Source: Siminovitchia fordii DSM 16014 = CIP 108821
GTDB lineage: Bacteria; Bacillota; Bacilli; Bacillales; Bacillaceae_C
Reading direction: 5' to 3'
Assembly (NCBI RefSeq): GCF_000374565.1
Contig: NZ_KB894696.1
Span: 62,001-126,000, forward strand
DNA length: 64,000 nt
The position numbers and the translations under genes are program-made. Positions 18,603 through 27,556 of this stretch are shown piece after piece. Under the pieces are notes generated by a model, which saw only the letters and a program-made list of their open reading frames with translations, was not told the origin of the DNA and did no database searches. Within the stretch, counting starts at the first letter, position 1. Each line of letters opens with the position of its first letter.

Positions 18603-19043
18603 ATGATCAAAATAAAAAAAGATATTTCATTTGTCCAGTTAATACCAAAAGTACTTCAAGCAGTATTAAACATTTCTCTAGTATTTCTAGCTATGATCTT
18701 ATCCATTTTATTAGTTCAGGAGTTAATCATTTTCGGTCAAATCCTGTTCAAAGAACAGAATAGTGATTATAAACTCTTTCTGGCAAATATACTTTTGTTC
18801 TTTCTATATTTTGAGTTTATCACAATGATTGTCAAATATTTTAAGGAAGACTACCATTTCCCTCTGAGATATTTTCTTTATATAGGGATTACGGCAATGA
18901 TTCGCTTGATCATTGTTGATCATGATCATCCTGTCAACACGTTATTTTATTCTATTGTTATTCTCATATTGATCATTGGTTATTTCATTATGAATATCAC
19001 GCCTCGAGAGAGGCCTGACAGCAGATGGTTTTTCAAAAAATAA
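18603..19043 (+). CDS. PsiE-family membrane protein
   Basis: A 146-residue protein with four predicted membrane helices. The layout and the motifs LLFFLYFEFITMIVKYFKEDYHFPLRYFL (shown here only in part as FEFITMIVKYF and HFPLRYF) and TAMIRLIIVDHD match the PsiE family, first named as phosphate-starvation-inducible in E. coli. GGGAGGA precedes the ATG. It appears to stand alone. Physiological role is unknown. Confidence 0.8.
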   Translation: MIKIKKDISFVQLIPKVLQAVLNISLVFLAMILSILLVQELIIFGQILFKEQNSDYKLFLANILLFFLYFEFITMIVKYFKEDYHFPLRYFLYIGITAMIRLIIVDHDHPVNTLFYSIVILILIIGYFIMNITPRERPDSRWFFKK

Positions 19044-19136
19044 AGCTTTCATTAAACACAGGGAAACCGCTCTCTGTGGTTTTGTTCGTTTAAGAAGGAC
19101 TTAGCAATGAGGTCCCATCAGGAGGTCGGATTTCGT

Positions 19137-19685
19137 ATGAAAATAAATATTAAAGAGAACACTTTGGAATTAATGCTTGGAGACATTACGAAGCAAGCGA
19201 CTGAGGCTATTGTAAATGCTGCGAATGGAACACTGCTGGGCGGAGGCGGGGTTGACGGGGCGATCCATAAAGCGGCCGGTCCTGAGCTATTGGTTGAATG
19301 TAAAAGGATTCGAAAGGGTTTGCTGAAAGGCGAGCTTCTTTCAACTGGAAAGGCTGTTATGACAGGAGGATATAGCCTTCCTGCCAAGTTTGTGATCCAT
19401 ACGGTAGGGCCTGTCTGGCAGGGAGGGGCGAATGATGAGGAAAGGCTTCTCTCCGACTGTTACCGAAATTCACTCCAACTATCCTTAGACAATAATATCA
19501 ATAGTATTTCTTTTCCTTCCATCTCTACAGGGGTATATCGTTTTCCTGTGAAGCTGGCATCTGAAATTGCCCTTCGTTCAATCCTTGAATTTCTGGATCA
19601 AAATCATTTGGGAAAAGTCATCATGATGCTTTATTCGGAAAGAGACTTTGATGTGTATCAATCATCGCTAAAAAAACTCTTATAA
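19137..19685 (+). CDS. macro-domain ADP-ribose hydrolase
   Basis: A 182-residue protein that is one macro domain. LGDITKQATEAIVNAAN, GGGGVDGAIHKAAGPEL and SISTGVYRFP form the ADP-ribose pocket of MacroD-type enzymes, which remove acetyl or ADP-ribosyl groups from O-acetyl-ADP-ribose and proteins. ATG at 19137 is preferred because GGAGGT lies at 19121-19126; ATG at 19107 with AGAAGGA upstream is a possible alternative that adds ten residues. No DarT-like toxin or sirtuin is next to it, so it is likely a housekeeping hydrolase. Confidence 0.88.
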   Translation: MKINIKENTLELMLGDITKQATEAIVNAANGTLLGGGGVDGAIHKAAGPELLVECKRIRKGLLKGELLSTGKAVMTGGYSLPAKFVIHTVGPVWQGGANDEERLLSDCYRNSLQLSLDNNINSISFPSISTGVYRFPVKLASEIALRSILEFLDQNHLGKVIMMLYSERDFDVYQSSLKKLL

Positions 19686-19738
19686 AAAAAGCGGGTAATT
19701 AATTAGGAGCACCTAATGAATTAACCCGTAATTTTTTC
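19684..19738. terminator. bidirectional terminator, macro gene and sinI-like gene
   Basis: GGGTAATTAATTAGG pairs imperfectly with CCTAATGAATTAACCC across an AGCA loop, with A and T runs on the two sides. The stop codon of the SinI-like gene lies inside the stem. Confidence 0.75.
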
Positions 19739-19849
19739 TGTCCTCACCTGTGCTTTAAATAAAAACTCTCTGACCTCTTCCATTGTTAATCCCATTTGCT
19801 TCGCGAGCATGATCAGTTCCACCCATTCTTGATCCAATGCCACTTTCAA
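19721..19849 (-). CDS. SinI-like anti-repressor, 42 aa
   Basis: A very short minus-strand gene. The product contains LDQEWVELIMLAKQMGLT followed by MEEVREFLF, which follows the SinR-binding helix-loop-helix of B. subtilis SinI (LDQEWVELMVEAKE, then EEIRKYL). SinI dimerises with the SinR repressor of biofilm genes and blocks it. The TTG start at 19849 is set by AGGAGGGGG just upstream. No sinR-like gene is visible in this window, so its partner acts in trans. The short C-tail (KAQVRTEKITG) differs from SinI. Confidence 0.8.
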   Translation of the reverse strand: MKVALDQEWVELIMLAKQMGLTMEEVREFLFKAQVRTEKITG

Positions 19850-20063
19850 AGGGGCCCCCTCCTTATGTATCTGTAGCTCCTAAACTCACTTTATCTTACA
19901 AAGGTTAAAAGTAAGTTAAAAAACTATAATATTGGGAAAATTTCTTTATTTTTTTGAAATAGAAAAACTGCCTATATCCTTATAATGAGATTTGGCAGCG
20001 TTTTTTAAAGAAATTTTAAAGAAAATGACGTTTTTTGTTGGGAAAATTTTAGAGGGGAAATCT

Positions 20064-20753
20064 TCATTTCTTATTGTCTATGGAAAGTTTATAACCAAAT
20101 CCTCTCTCTGTCTGTATGTATTTTGGATTTCTGGGGTTATCCTCGATCTTTTTCCTTAGTGTACTTAAATTCACTTTGACTGTCTTTAGGTCTGCCTTTG
20201 AATCCATTCCCCATATTTGGTCATATAGTTGTTCGGCACTGAATACTCGGTTTGGATTCTGGGCCAAATAGAAGAGGAGCATTTTTTCTTTAATAAACAG
20301 ATTAATTTTCTTGTTCTTTTTATACACTGTTTTATTGGCGAGATCGATTGCCAAATCTCCCAGCTTCAATACATTAGATGCAGTCAGGCTGCTTCTCCTA
20401 ATATTTGCCTTGATTCTGGCAATCAATTCGAAGGTGTCGAAAGGTTTGATGATAAAGTCATCGCAGCCGATTTCAAATCCTTCAAGTTCGGTACTTTTCG
20501 ATTTTTTGCCGGTAATAAAAATGAGCACCCCGTCCGATTTTTCCCTGAATTTCCGGGCAACCTCAAATCCGTTTTGATCCGGGAGTTGAATATCGAGAAG
20601 GAGAATGTCAGGTACCATTTCATCAATTAAACGAAGCCCTTCGGAAGCTCTTGTGGATGAAGTGACAGTAAATCCTTCTTTTTCCAGGTGGATTTTGAGA
20701 ATATCTATGTGTGGATGCTCATCTTCAACAATTAATATTTTAATTGTATTCAT
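20064..20753 (-). CDS. orphan OmpR/PhoB-type response regulator
   Basis: A 229-residue two-domain regulator. The receiver domain has the acidic pocket ILIVEDE, the phospho-acceptor Asp in ILLLDIQLPD, the conserved Thr region FITGKK and Lys in IIKPFD. The C-terminal winged helix (KTVKVNLSTLRKKIED, then YIQTERGFGYKL) is of the OmpR/PhoB type. No histidine kinase gene is adjacent. A good ribosome site precedes the ATG on the minus strand. Targets are unknown. Confidence 0.9.
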   Translation of the reverse strand: MNTIKILIVEDEHPHIDILKIHLEKEGFTVTSSTRASEGLRLIDEMVPDILLLDIQLPDQNGFEVARKFREKSDGVLIFITGKKSKSTELEGFEIGCDDFIIKPFDTFELIARIKANIRRSSLTASNVLKLGDLAIDLANKTVYKKNKKINLFIKEKMLLFYLAQNPNRVFSAEQLYDQIWGMDSKADLKTVKVNLSTLRKKIEDNPRNPKYIQTERGFGYKLSIDNKK

Positions 20754-21155
20754 ACCAACCCTCCCTTCGCATTCCTATTTTAAGGGACGAAGAGGACTCC
20801 CCTCTGTGCAAAAGGCTTAAAGAGGTTCGGGGAAGGATGCAAATCCGTAATCCTCATATAGAGTACAGTGAATAAATCAAGATTAGTATTTAATTATTAT
20901 ATCAATTTAGTCTATTTTATTCATAACTTTACAAATAATGTCGAACGATTTCTGAGGAAAATGAAATTTTGTCAGGTAAAATTAGGCCTAAAGTCTGGAA
21001 AAAATTCCCTGTTTGAATACTCCGGCCAATCTGCTAATTTTTTGGCAATTATAAATGATGTCTGCCCTTTAAACATTTTAATCAAAATGATTGAGTTTTA
21101 ACTACACAGAATATAGTAAGATAAGGAAAACGGGCAAACTTTGGGGGCTATCTTG
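20754..21155. other. 402-bp intergenic region
   Basis: An AT-rich leader between the divergent response regulator and the broken lipoprotein gene. I see no supported gene, RNA or repeat in it. Confidence 0.4.
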
Positions 21156-21533
21156 ATGAAGAATAGGATTGTTGCGGGAATCGCTGCACTTTTCTTTTTT
21201 GTGGGGGGCTGCACCCATAATCAGAAAACAATTGGACAAAAAAACCAATATGAGGCCGGGGATGAAACAGAAATGCTGGCGAAAGTGAAGGGTTTGGTTT
21301 CCAATATGCAATTTCCATTGAAAGTACCAAAAGAAATGTGGTCCATTCCATCAGCGTGACAATCGATGAAGAAAGAAGTATCATGGCGGCTGCTGAACTG
21401 CAAAGCCTTTCCAGTACATTTTCCGGTCAGTGTTGCGGTGAATATATATGTCGATAATGGCAAATTTCAAAGAAATATTGATATAAGCAGGGAAGATTAC
21501 AGTTTCACTCGTTATTTGCCGGCTATGGAATAA
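21156..21533 (+). pseudogene. lipoprotein gene with two frameshifts
   Basis: MKNRIVAGIAALFFFVGGC is a lipoprotein signal with lipobox, and the frame stops at 21357. A one-base shift near 21340 continues as HSISVTIDEERSIMAAAEL, and another near 21430 continues as VAVNIYVDNGKFQRNID to a stop at 21533. Reading the three frames in turn gives one protein of about 125 residues, so the gene appears inactivated. The family is not recognised. Confidence 0.6.
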
Positions 21534-21555
21534 AAAAATTTTTGGGAGCTGTTTG

Positions 21556-22173
21556 ATGATTGACTTTAAACTCGATAAACTTTTATCTATTAAAACAACA
21601 GAGGAACAGCGGATATTTCCCGCTGATCCGCACTACAATCCATATGAGCCAACCCCTTACGCCGCATTGGAACAATTGTTTTCACGGTACAAACTGACTG
21701 CAGGCGATTGCCTTGTAGATATGGGATGCGGAAAGGGAAGGGTCCCTTTTTACGTAAATTACTTTTTCCATACTACCTCTATTGGAATCGAGATGAATCC
21801 CGCATTGTACGAGGATGCACTCAAGAACAAAGTAAGCTACAGCAAAAAAGCAAGGCGGAGGAGGGGAAGTGTCGAATTTCAATGTGTGCTTGCACAGGAA
21901 TATCAAATTCAATCTTGGGATAATGTGTTCTTCTTTTTCAACCCTTTTTCTATACAGATTTTTATGACGGTTCTACAGCACATTTTGAAGTCTGGTGAAA
22001 TGTATCCCCGTACCATAGATTTAATTTTGTATTACCCCTCCAATGAATATGTATACTATTTATCTAATCACACCCAATTCAAGCTTATAGAAGAAGTCCA
22101 GCTTGATTATTATCATGAACGGAATGATCATGAACGGATCTTGATTTTTCGGATGGAAAGAGAGGGAAATTAA
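21556..22173 (+). CDS. class I SAM-dependent methyltransferase
   Basis: A 205-residue cytosolic protein. The SAM-binding loop is LVDMGCGKGRVPFY followed by the acidic GIEMNPALYEDA; the later NVFFFFNPFS replaces the usual D/NPP-type motif. It matches small Bacillus methyltransferases of unknown substrate. GGGAGC lies before ATG 21556 (TTG 21553 is directly adjacent). It ends two bases before a second methyltransferase gene, so both are likely translated together. Confidence 0.78.
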   Translation: MIDFKLDKLLSIKTTEEQRIFPADPHYNPYEPTPYAALEQLFSRYKLTAGDCLVDMGCGKGRVPFYVNYFFHTTSIGIEMNPALYEDALKNKVSYSKKARRRRGSVEFQCVLAQEYQIQSWDNVFFFFNPFSIQIFMTVLQHILKSGEMYPRTIDLILYYPSNEYVYYLSNHTQFKLIEEVQLDYYHERNDHERILIFRMEREGN

Positions 22174-22174
22174 A

Positions 22175-22777
22175 TTGAAGAACAAGTGGCATGAACGTTT
22201 TGATACGGAAGAATATGTTTATGGCGAGGAAGCGAATGCTTTTATCAAGAGTAAAGCCGACCGGCTGGAGGGCTGCCTGTCTGTTGTTTGTTTTGCCGAA
22301 GGGGAAGGGAGAAATGCAGTCTTTTTAGCCAAGGAAGGCCATAAGGTGACAGCTTTGGACTATGCGGAGAGCGGTATTCAGAAAACACAAAGGTTGGCAG
22401 AAAAAAATGATGTGGAAGTGGAGACAAAGAAAGTGGACCTCCTGGAGTACGAAGCAGAGGTTGATCAATTTGACGCCGCAGTCATGGTATTCGGGCATTT
22501 TTATAGCCAAGATCAAAAAAAAGTTTTTGATAAAATGTTGAAAACGGTCAAGCCTGGCGGAGTGATCATACTTGAGGTGTATTCAAAGGAGCAAATTGAA
22601 TATGGAACAGGCGGCCCTCGCGATGTGGATATGCTGTATGACCCGCGAGATATCCTTAAATGGAGCAGTGGCCATCACATTTCGCACTTTTTCTATGGGG
22701 AACAGCTTAGAAAAGAAGGAAAACTACATACAGGAAAAGCACATGTCATTCAATTGGTGTTGAAAAAGAACAGATAA
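22175..22777 (+). CDS. TehB-like class I methyltransferase
   Basis: A 200-residue protein beginning KNKWHERFDTEEYVYGEEAN, the usual opening of the TehB/tellurite-resistance-like methyltransferases. The motif I is VVCFAEGEGRNAVFLA, motif II TALDYAE and post-I FDAAVMVFGHF. Starts at TTG 22175 with GAGAGGGA upstream inside the preceding gene. Substrate is not known; relatives methylate small metalloid or thiol compounds. Confidence 0.8.
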   Translation: MKNKWHERFDTEEYVYGEEANAFIKSKADRLEGCLSVVCFAEGEGRNAVFLAKEGHKVTALDYAESGIQKTQRLAEKNDVEVETKKVDLLEYEAEVDQFDAAVMVFGHFYSQDQKKVFDKMLKTVKPGGVIILEVYSKEQIEYGTGGPRDVDMLYDPRDILKWSSGHHISHFFYGEQLRKEGKLHTGKAHVIQLVLKKNR

Positions 22778-22890
22778 TGGAAACACTTCCATTAGATCCT
22801 CCTACAGGTTTTTCGTGTGTTATATTTTAACAGAAAAACTATTAGTACAAGGAAAAATTTCTCTATTAACCCGAGCTGCTCTCCACATTC

Positions 22891-22992
22891 CTTTTGGCAA
22901 AAGTGGTCATTGCAGATTTTAATATAGAAGGCGTAAGAGAAGCTGCTGTACGAATCATCACCAAGGTTATATGGCAATCCGCCGGTCGCTGA
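22891..22992 (+). pseudogene. short SDR-like relic
   Basis: A frame from 22891 to the stop at 22990 reads LAKVVIADFNIEGVREAA, typical of the second beta strand of a short-chain dehydrogenase, but the start and the rest are missing. It is a small remnant in the spacer before the MOSC gene. Confidence 0.35.
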
Positions 22993-23135
22993 CTTCAATA
23001 ATTTATTTCAAAAACAAAATCAGATACCACATGAAAGAGCAGGGTAGGGAAAATCATCTTGCTCTTTTTTGGCATTCTTTTTGAATGAAAGTTAAAATAT
23101 AACCATCAAGGGAGCAGGGGGATGGAGAGCTGAAA

Positions 23136-23843
23136 ATGGATATTTTATTGGAGAAGGTCTTTAGAGGCAAACCGAGGACCGTTGGAGTAAAGGATGCCGT
23201 CCATCCAATGGACCGCGAGTGGAGAAGTGGGATTTTCAAAGAGCCTGTTGAAGTGCCCATATGGCTGGGGAAAACAAACTTGTCCGGAGACGGTCAGGCA
23301 GATCTGAAACACCATGGCGGTCCTGAGAAGGCAGTGTTTGCCTATCCTTCCGAACACTATTCATATTGGCAAAAAGAGCTGCCTGATACAGACATTTTTC
23401 CTGGTGGAATGGGGGAAAACTTTTCGTTAAAAAATCAACTGGAGGACTCCGTTTCAATCGGAGATATTTTTAAAATTGGTGAGGCGATTATTCAGGTATC
23501 TCAGCCGCGGCAGCCATGCTGGAAGCCCGCACGGCGATTTAAAATAAAAAATTTGGCTCTGCTATTACAAAAGTCAGGCCGTACTGGCTGGTATTGCCGC
23601 GTATTGCAAGAGGGTTACGTAGAGGCGGGGCAGACATTGACATTGATTGATCGGCCATTTCCATATTGGACAATTGAAAAATGTAATACAATCATGCACA
23701 TGGACAGAGATCATTTGGAAGAGGCAAAATTGCTTTCCCAATGCGAACTTCTGTCGATAAATTGGAGAACTACTTTGAAGAACCGGGTGGAAAAAGGAGA
23801 AAGCCCGGATGTTCGGAAAAGAGTGATTGGGCCGAATGGATGA
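23136..23843 (+). CDS. MOSC-domain protein, YiiM/YflK-like
   Basis: A 235-residue protein. The MOSC beta-barrel shows DGQADLKHHGGPEKAVFAYP, FPGGMGENF and the conserved cysteine in VSQPRQPCWKPARRF; a short C-terminal three-helix domain follows. YiiM-type proteins bind molybdenum cofactor and reduce N-hydroxylated bases and drugs. The lack of a fused ferredoxin domain means an external electron donor. It is a single-gene unit. Confidence 0.85.
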   Translation: MDILLEKVFRGKPRTVGVKDAVHPMDREWRSGIFKEPVEVPIWLGKTNLSGDGQADLKHHGGPEKAVFAYPSEHYSYWQKELPDTDIFPGGMGENFSLKNQLEDSVSIGDIFKIGEAIIQVSQPRQPCWKPARRFKIKNLALLLQKSGRTGWYCRVLQEGYVEAGQTLTLIDRPFPYWTIEKCNTIMHMDRDHLEEAKLLSQCELLSINWRTTLKNRVEKGESPDVRKRVIGPNG

Positions 23844-23925
23844 TTCACAAAAAAGCTTTTTCTTGAAGGGATACCACCTGAATTTTGCGTTACAATTAAC
23901 TATGAGCTTCTAAGAAAGGATTCAG

Positions 23926-25776
23926 ATGACCTTGGACCTTATTTTGACATTCATCATTTTGGCTGTCACTATCATTTTATTCATGTCCAACAGGATACGG
24001 GCGGACTTGGTGGCGGTTATGGCATTGCTGGCATTTGTTCTTACGGGGATCTTAAGTCCGACGGAAGCCCTTGTTGGCTTTTCCAACTCGGTTGTTATTA
24101 TGATTGCGGGATTGTTCATTATCGGTGCCGGAATTTTACGTACTGGTCTTGCACAGATGGCCAGCAACTTTGTACTCCGTTCTGCTGGAGATAACGAGAA
24201 CAGGCTTTTTGTCATTCTTCTTGTTATCGTAGCACTTATCGGAACATTTATGAGCAATACGGGAACGGTTGCCATTATGCTGCCGATTGTAGTGAGTATT
24301 GCAATCAGTATAAAAAGTACACCATCGAAATTTTTAATTCCACTATCGTATGTGGCAAGCTTTTCCGGATTATTGACGCTCATTGCGTCTCCTGCAAACC
24401 TGATTGTAAGTGAGACACTTGCTGAACATGGCTATAAAAAGTTAGGCTTTTTTGATATTACACCAGTCGGTCTAGTTGGAGTCATTACGGGAATTATTTA
24501 TTTATATTTTGTTCGTAATAAATTTCTCCCTAAAGGGAAAAACCGGGGAAGTGCTGAGGACGAGCATCAGCTGTCGCCTGAAAAGCTTGCCGATGACTAT
24601 CAATTGGGGGGCAGGCTGTTCCGTGTAAGAGTACCGGATGAATCGGAAATGGTCAATAAAAAACTGACTGAATTGAAGACTCCGGAAAATTACCAATTAT
24701 ATATTTTGAAAATTGTCCGGAGGTCCGCGGAGGGTCTGAATTTATTGCCGATGACCTACCATGAAATGGCCGGACCGAAAAGTGTTATCCAACCGAAGGA
24801 TATTCTTTACGTGCAGGGAACATTGGAAAACATTGAAAAAATGGTAACAGATTTCGGTTTAATGTTTGAAGAGGAGGAGTCCGAGGCCGACGAATTGGTG
24901 TCAAAACAACTCGGTATCGCGGAAGTCCTGTTGACGCCTCATTCGAAATTAATTAATGAGACGGCCAAAAGTATCGGATTCCGTGAGAAGTATAATTTGA
25001 ATATCTTGGGTATTAACCGCCAGGGGCAATATGTTTTAAAAGAACCGTCAAAACAGCGCCTTCGTTTTGGAGATGCACTGCTAGTTCAGGGTTCTTGGGC
25101 TTCGATAGAGCTGCTTGCAAGGGAAACAAACGATGTAGTCGTTGTCGGACAGCCGCAGGAACATGCCAGTGCGGCGTCTGCAAGCGGAAAAGCGCCCATC
25201 GCTGCGGGGATTATTTTATTGATGGTATTCCTTATGGTTTTTGAGATTTTTCCTACAGTCATTTCTGTTTTAATTGGTGCGGTGTTAATGATTTTGACTG
25301 GCTGTCTCCGGAATATGGATGACGCCTACAGTCAAGTAAACTTTGAGACCATCGTACTAGTTGCCGCCATGCTTCCGATAGCGACAGCCCTGGAAAAAAC
25401 GGGCGGAATTATGATCCTGTCGGAAGGGATCATTAAGACGCTTGGCGGTTTGGGCAGTTTGGGGGTATTTGCCGGCATTTATTTACTTGCTATGACATTC
25501 GGCCAATTCATCAGCAATACGGCAACAGCAGTCCTGTTTGCACCTATCGCCATGAATGCAGCATTAACGATTGATGCCAATCCGTATACATTTTTAATTG
25601 GAGTGGCCGTCGCATCAAACATGGCCTTTGCGACTCCGGTTGCCTCTCCTACAAACGCAATGGTCATGACGGCGGGAGGTTACAAAGTCTCTGATTTCGT
25701 CAAAATCGGTGTGCCATTGATGGCAGTGGTCTTTGTCGTCATGCTGTTTGCCATCCCATTCTTCTTTCCGTTGTAG
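23926..25776 (+). CDS. SLC13-type permease with two RCK_C domains
   Basis: A 616-residue membrane protein. Two halves of membrane helices (about 1-210 and 420-616) surround two TrkA-C/RCK_C domains (about 225-305 and 320-410). The paired hairpin motifs SNTGTVAIMLP and SNTATAVLFAP, followed by SPANLI and SPTNAMVM, are those of the divalent anion/sodium symporter fold. Bacterial relatives carry dicarboxylates or sulfate. AGAAAGGA lies before the ATG. Substrate is not determined. Confidence 0.85.
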   Translation: MTLDLILTFIILAVTIILFMSNRIRADLVAVMALLAFVLTGILSPTEALVGFSNSVVIMIAGLFIIGAGILRTGLAQMASNFVLRSAGDNENRLFVILLVIVALIGTFMSNTGTVAIMLPIVVSIAISIKSTPSKFLIPLSYVASFSGLLTLIASPANLIVSETLAEHGYKKLGFFDITPVGLVGVITGIIYLYFVRNKFLPKGKNRGSAEDEHQLSPEKLADDYQLGGRLFRVRVPDESEMVNKKLTELKTPENYQLYILKIVRRSAEGLNLLPMTYHEMAGPKSVIQPKDILYVQGTLENIEKMVTDFGLMFEEEESEADELVSKQLGIAEVLLTPHSKLINETAKSIGFREKYNLNILGINRQGQYVLKEPSKQRLRFGDALLVQGSWASIELLARETNDVVVVGQPQEHASAASASGKAPIAAGIILLMVFLMVFEIFPTVISVLIGAVLMILTGCLRNMDDAYSQVNFETIVLVAAMLPIATALEKTGGIMILSEGIIKTLGGLGSLGVFAGIYLLAMTFGQFISNTATAVLFAPIAMNAALTIDANPYTFLIGVAVASNMAFATPVASPTNAMVMTAGGYKVSDFVKIGVPLMAVVFVVMLFAIPFFFPL

Positions 25777-25941
25777 GAACAAAAGATTAGAGGTAAACAA
25801 GAGGTTCTTCGTATTCCTGCCATTATAAGAAGGTGGTGGGAAATTTCGAGGAGTTAGGCGTTAAAGCAGGGCAGGAGAATAGCATAGACGCTGGTTTACT
25901 GTAATCTGAGGTTAAGACAATAGAAAAATAGATCTCAATTT

Positions 25942-26475
25942 CGGTCACCATGGCAATGAATTGCTCGTGGTGACCGTCTTTTAGTAAATTCCGAATGTCC
26001 AGTCACGATAAAGCGTTAAAAGTGCCCGTTTTGAGGGTGTATCTCAAAGATTCGGTCACTAAAAAGCGCTAAAAGTGCCCGTTTTATGGTGAATCTTGAA
26101 AGTCCGGTCACTAAAAAGTGCTAAAAGTGCCCGTAAAGTGGTGAATCACGAAAATCCGGTCACTAAAAAGTGCTAAAAGTGCCCGTTTTATGGTGAATCA
26201 CGAAAATCCGGTCACTAAAAAGTGTTAAAAGTGCCCGTTTTATGGTGAATCACGAAAATCCGGTCACTAAAAAGTGTTAAAAGTGCCCGTAAAGTGGTGA
26301 ATCACGAAAATCCGGTCACTAAAAAGCGCTAAAAGTGCCCGTAATGTGGTGAATCTTGAAGATCCGGTCACTAAAAAGCGCTAAAAGAGCCCGTAATGTG
26401 GTGAATCTTGAAAGTCCGGTCACTAAAAAGCGTTAAAAGTGCCCGTTTTATGGTATGTTACAAAACTTCGGTCAC
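25942..26475. repeat. 52-bp tandem repeat array
   Basis: The unit CGGTCACTAAAAAGYGCTAA, continuing AAGTGCCCG and a more variable 20-odd bases, recurs with exact 52-base period at 26053, 26105, 26157, 26209, 26261, 26313, 26365 and 26417, with degenerate copies at about 26000 and 26469. Within a unit CGGTCACT and AGTGCCCG are nearly complementary, so each copy can fold. The variable half alternates between TTTTATGGTGAATC and TAAAGTGGTGAATC-like forms. At the left end CGGTCACCA (25942-25950) and TGGTGACCG (25968-25976) form a perfect hairpin followed by TCTTTT, a probable terminator of the permease gene. No coding frame runs through it. Confidence 0.93.
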
Positions 26476-26606
26476 TATGAGCATCGCCAATGTTTACTTG
26501 TAAATCGGTTTGCTTTCGGAAAAAGGATCCGCTATAAAAGTAAGAAGGCATTGAGGGCAATCATTCTCAGAGATATATGAATATGGCAGGGCCCCTTAGC
26601 GCGCGT

Positions 26607-27467
26607 TTACACATAACGCTTCAACACGGAATCGACTTTCCCGCCGTACATTTCACTAAAAATGTTCAGGTGAACGATTAGGTAATAGAGTTGATATAAG
26701 GGCTTGATCTCCTCATAATAGTCAGCAATTGGAAATCTACTTGCATATGCCTCGTAAAATGCCGACGTGAACCCTCCGAACAGCTCTGTAAAGGCGAGTT
26801 CAAAATGCCTATCTCCGTATAGGAAGGACGGATCAATTAAATAAGGATTACCATCGGGACCCGGCAGCCAGTTTCCCCCCCAAAGATCGCCATGTAAATA
26901 AGACGGAGGGGCCTCATCGGGAATCCAATCTTCCAGCTGCTCAAGTAGCTTTTCCAGACGATCCCGTCGCTTTCCTTTTATTGTCTGCTGCTGAATCCCT
27001 TGTTCAAGTTGTGCCTTAAGCCTCTTGTCGCGATAATAATCCAACCAACTGGAAGAAAGTCCGTTCGGTTGAGGAAGCGTTCCGATAAACGTGTCTTTCC
27101 TGAAACCATGTTTTATTCCGTAATTTTGGTGCATCGCTGCCAACTGTTCTCCCAGTTGTATTTGTGTTTTCGAAGTTTCGCACCCCTCCAGCCATTCCAT
27201 GACCAGAAAAGCTTCCCCCTTCTTATCAGAAAAGGCGAGCACGTCAGGGACAGAGATGGATTTGGTCGATTTGATCAGCCGCAAGCCATCTGCCTCCAAC
27301 TCAAAAAAGCCGCTAGGTGAATTCGCATGATACTTTATAAAATATTTGCTTCTCTCCGTTTCCACAAAAAAACTTTCATTGATGGAGCCGCCTGCAACCC
27401 GCTTTACATTTTTGATTGAAGAACGATCATCTGCTTTGTATAAAGACTGCCGAATGATTTGATTCAT
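26607..27467 (-). CDS. fructosamine/ketosamine-3-kinase family protein
   Basis: A 286-residue cytosolic kinase with aminoglycoside-phosphotransferase fold. The opening AGGSINESFFVET and YFIKYH resemble the glycine loop and ATP lysine; SYLHGDLWGGNWL is the catalytic loop and LIDPSFLYGDRHFELAF the metal loop of fructosamine-3-kinases, which phosphorylate glycated lysines and trigger deglycation. ATG at 27467 is preceded by GGGAGG on the minus strand; the longer frame to 27557 overlaps the leader of the divergent lipoprotein gene. Confidence 0.88.
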   Translation of the reverse strand: MNQIIRQSLYKADDRSSIKNVKRVAGGSINESFFVETERSKYFIKYHANSPSGFFELEADGLRLIKSTKSISVPDVLAFSDKKGEAFLVMEWLEGCETSKTQIQLGEQLAAMHQNYGIKHGFRKDTFIGTLPQPNGLSSSWLDYYRDKRLKAQLEQGIQQQTIKGKRRDRLEKLLEQLEDWIPDEAPPSYLHGDLWGGNWLPGPDGNPYLIDPSFLYGDRHFELAFTELFGGFTSAFYEAYASRFPIADYYEEIKPLYQLYYLIVHLNIFSEMYGGKVDSVLKRYV

Positions 27468-27556
27468 GGAATATCGCCTCCCATTACAATCAATGGTAAC
27501 ATAATGCTCGCAAACAAACGTATATGCTATAAAATAGGATCGGGGGAGGAAGTTCA

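Noticed and set aside
26053-26430. Repeated AAAAAGCGCTAAAA words as cre sites
   Set aside because: They keep the central palindrome of cre but lack the leading TG and the trailing C; they occur in every repeat unit and follow the repeat, not a promoter.
25942-26475. Could the 52-bp repeats be a CRISPR array?
   Set aside because: The period is uniform and nearly the whole unit is conserved, including the part that would be spacer. No cas gene is nearby.
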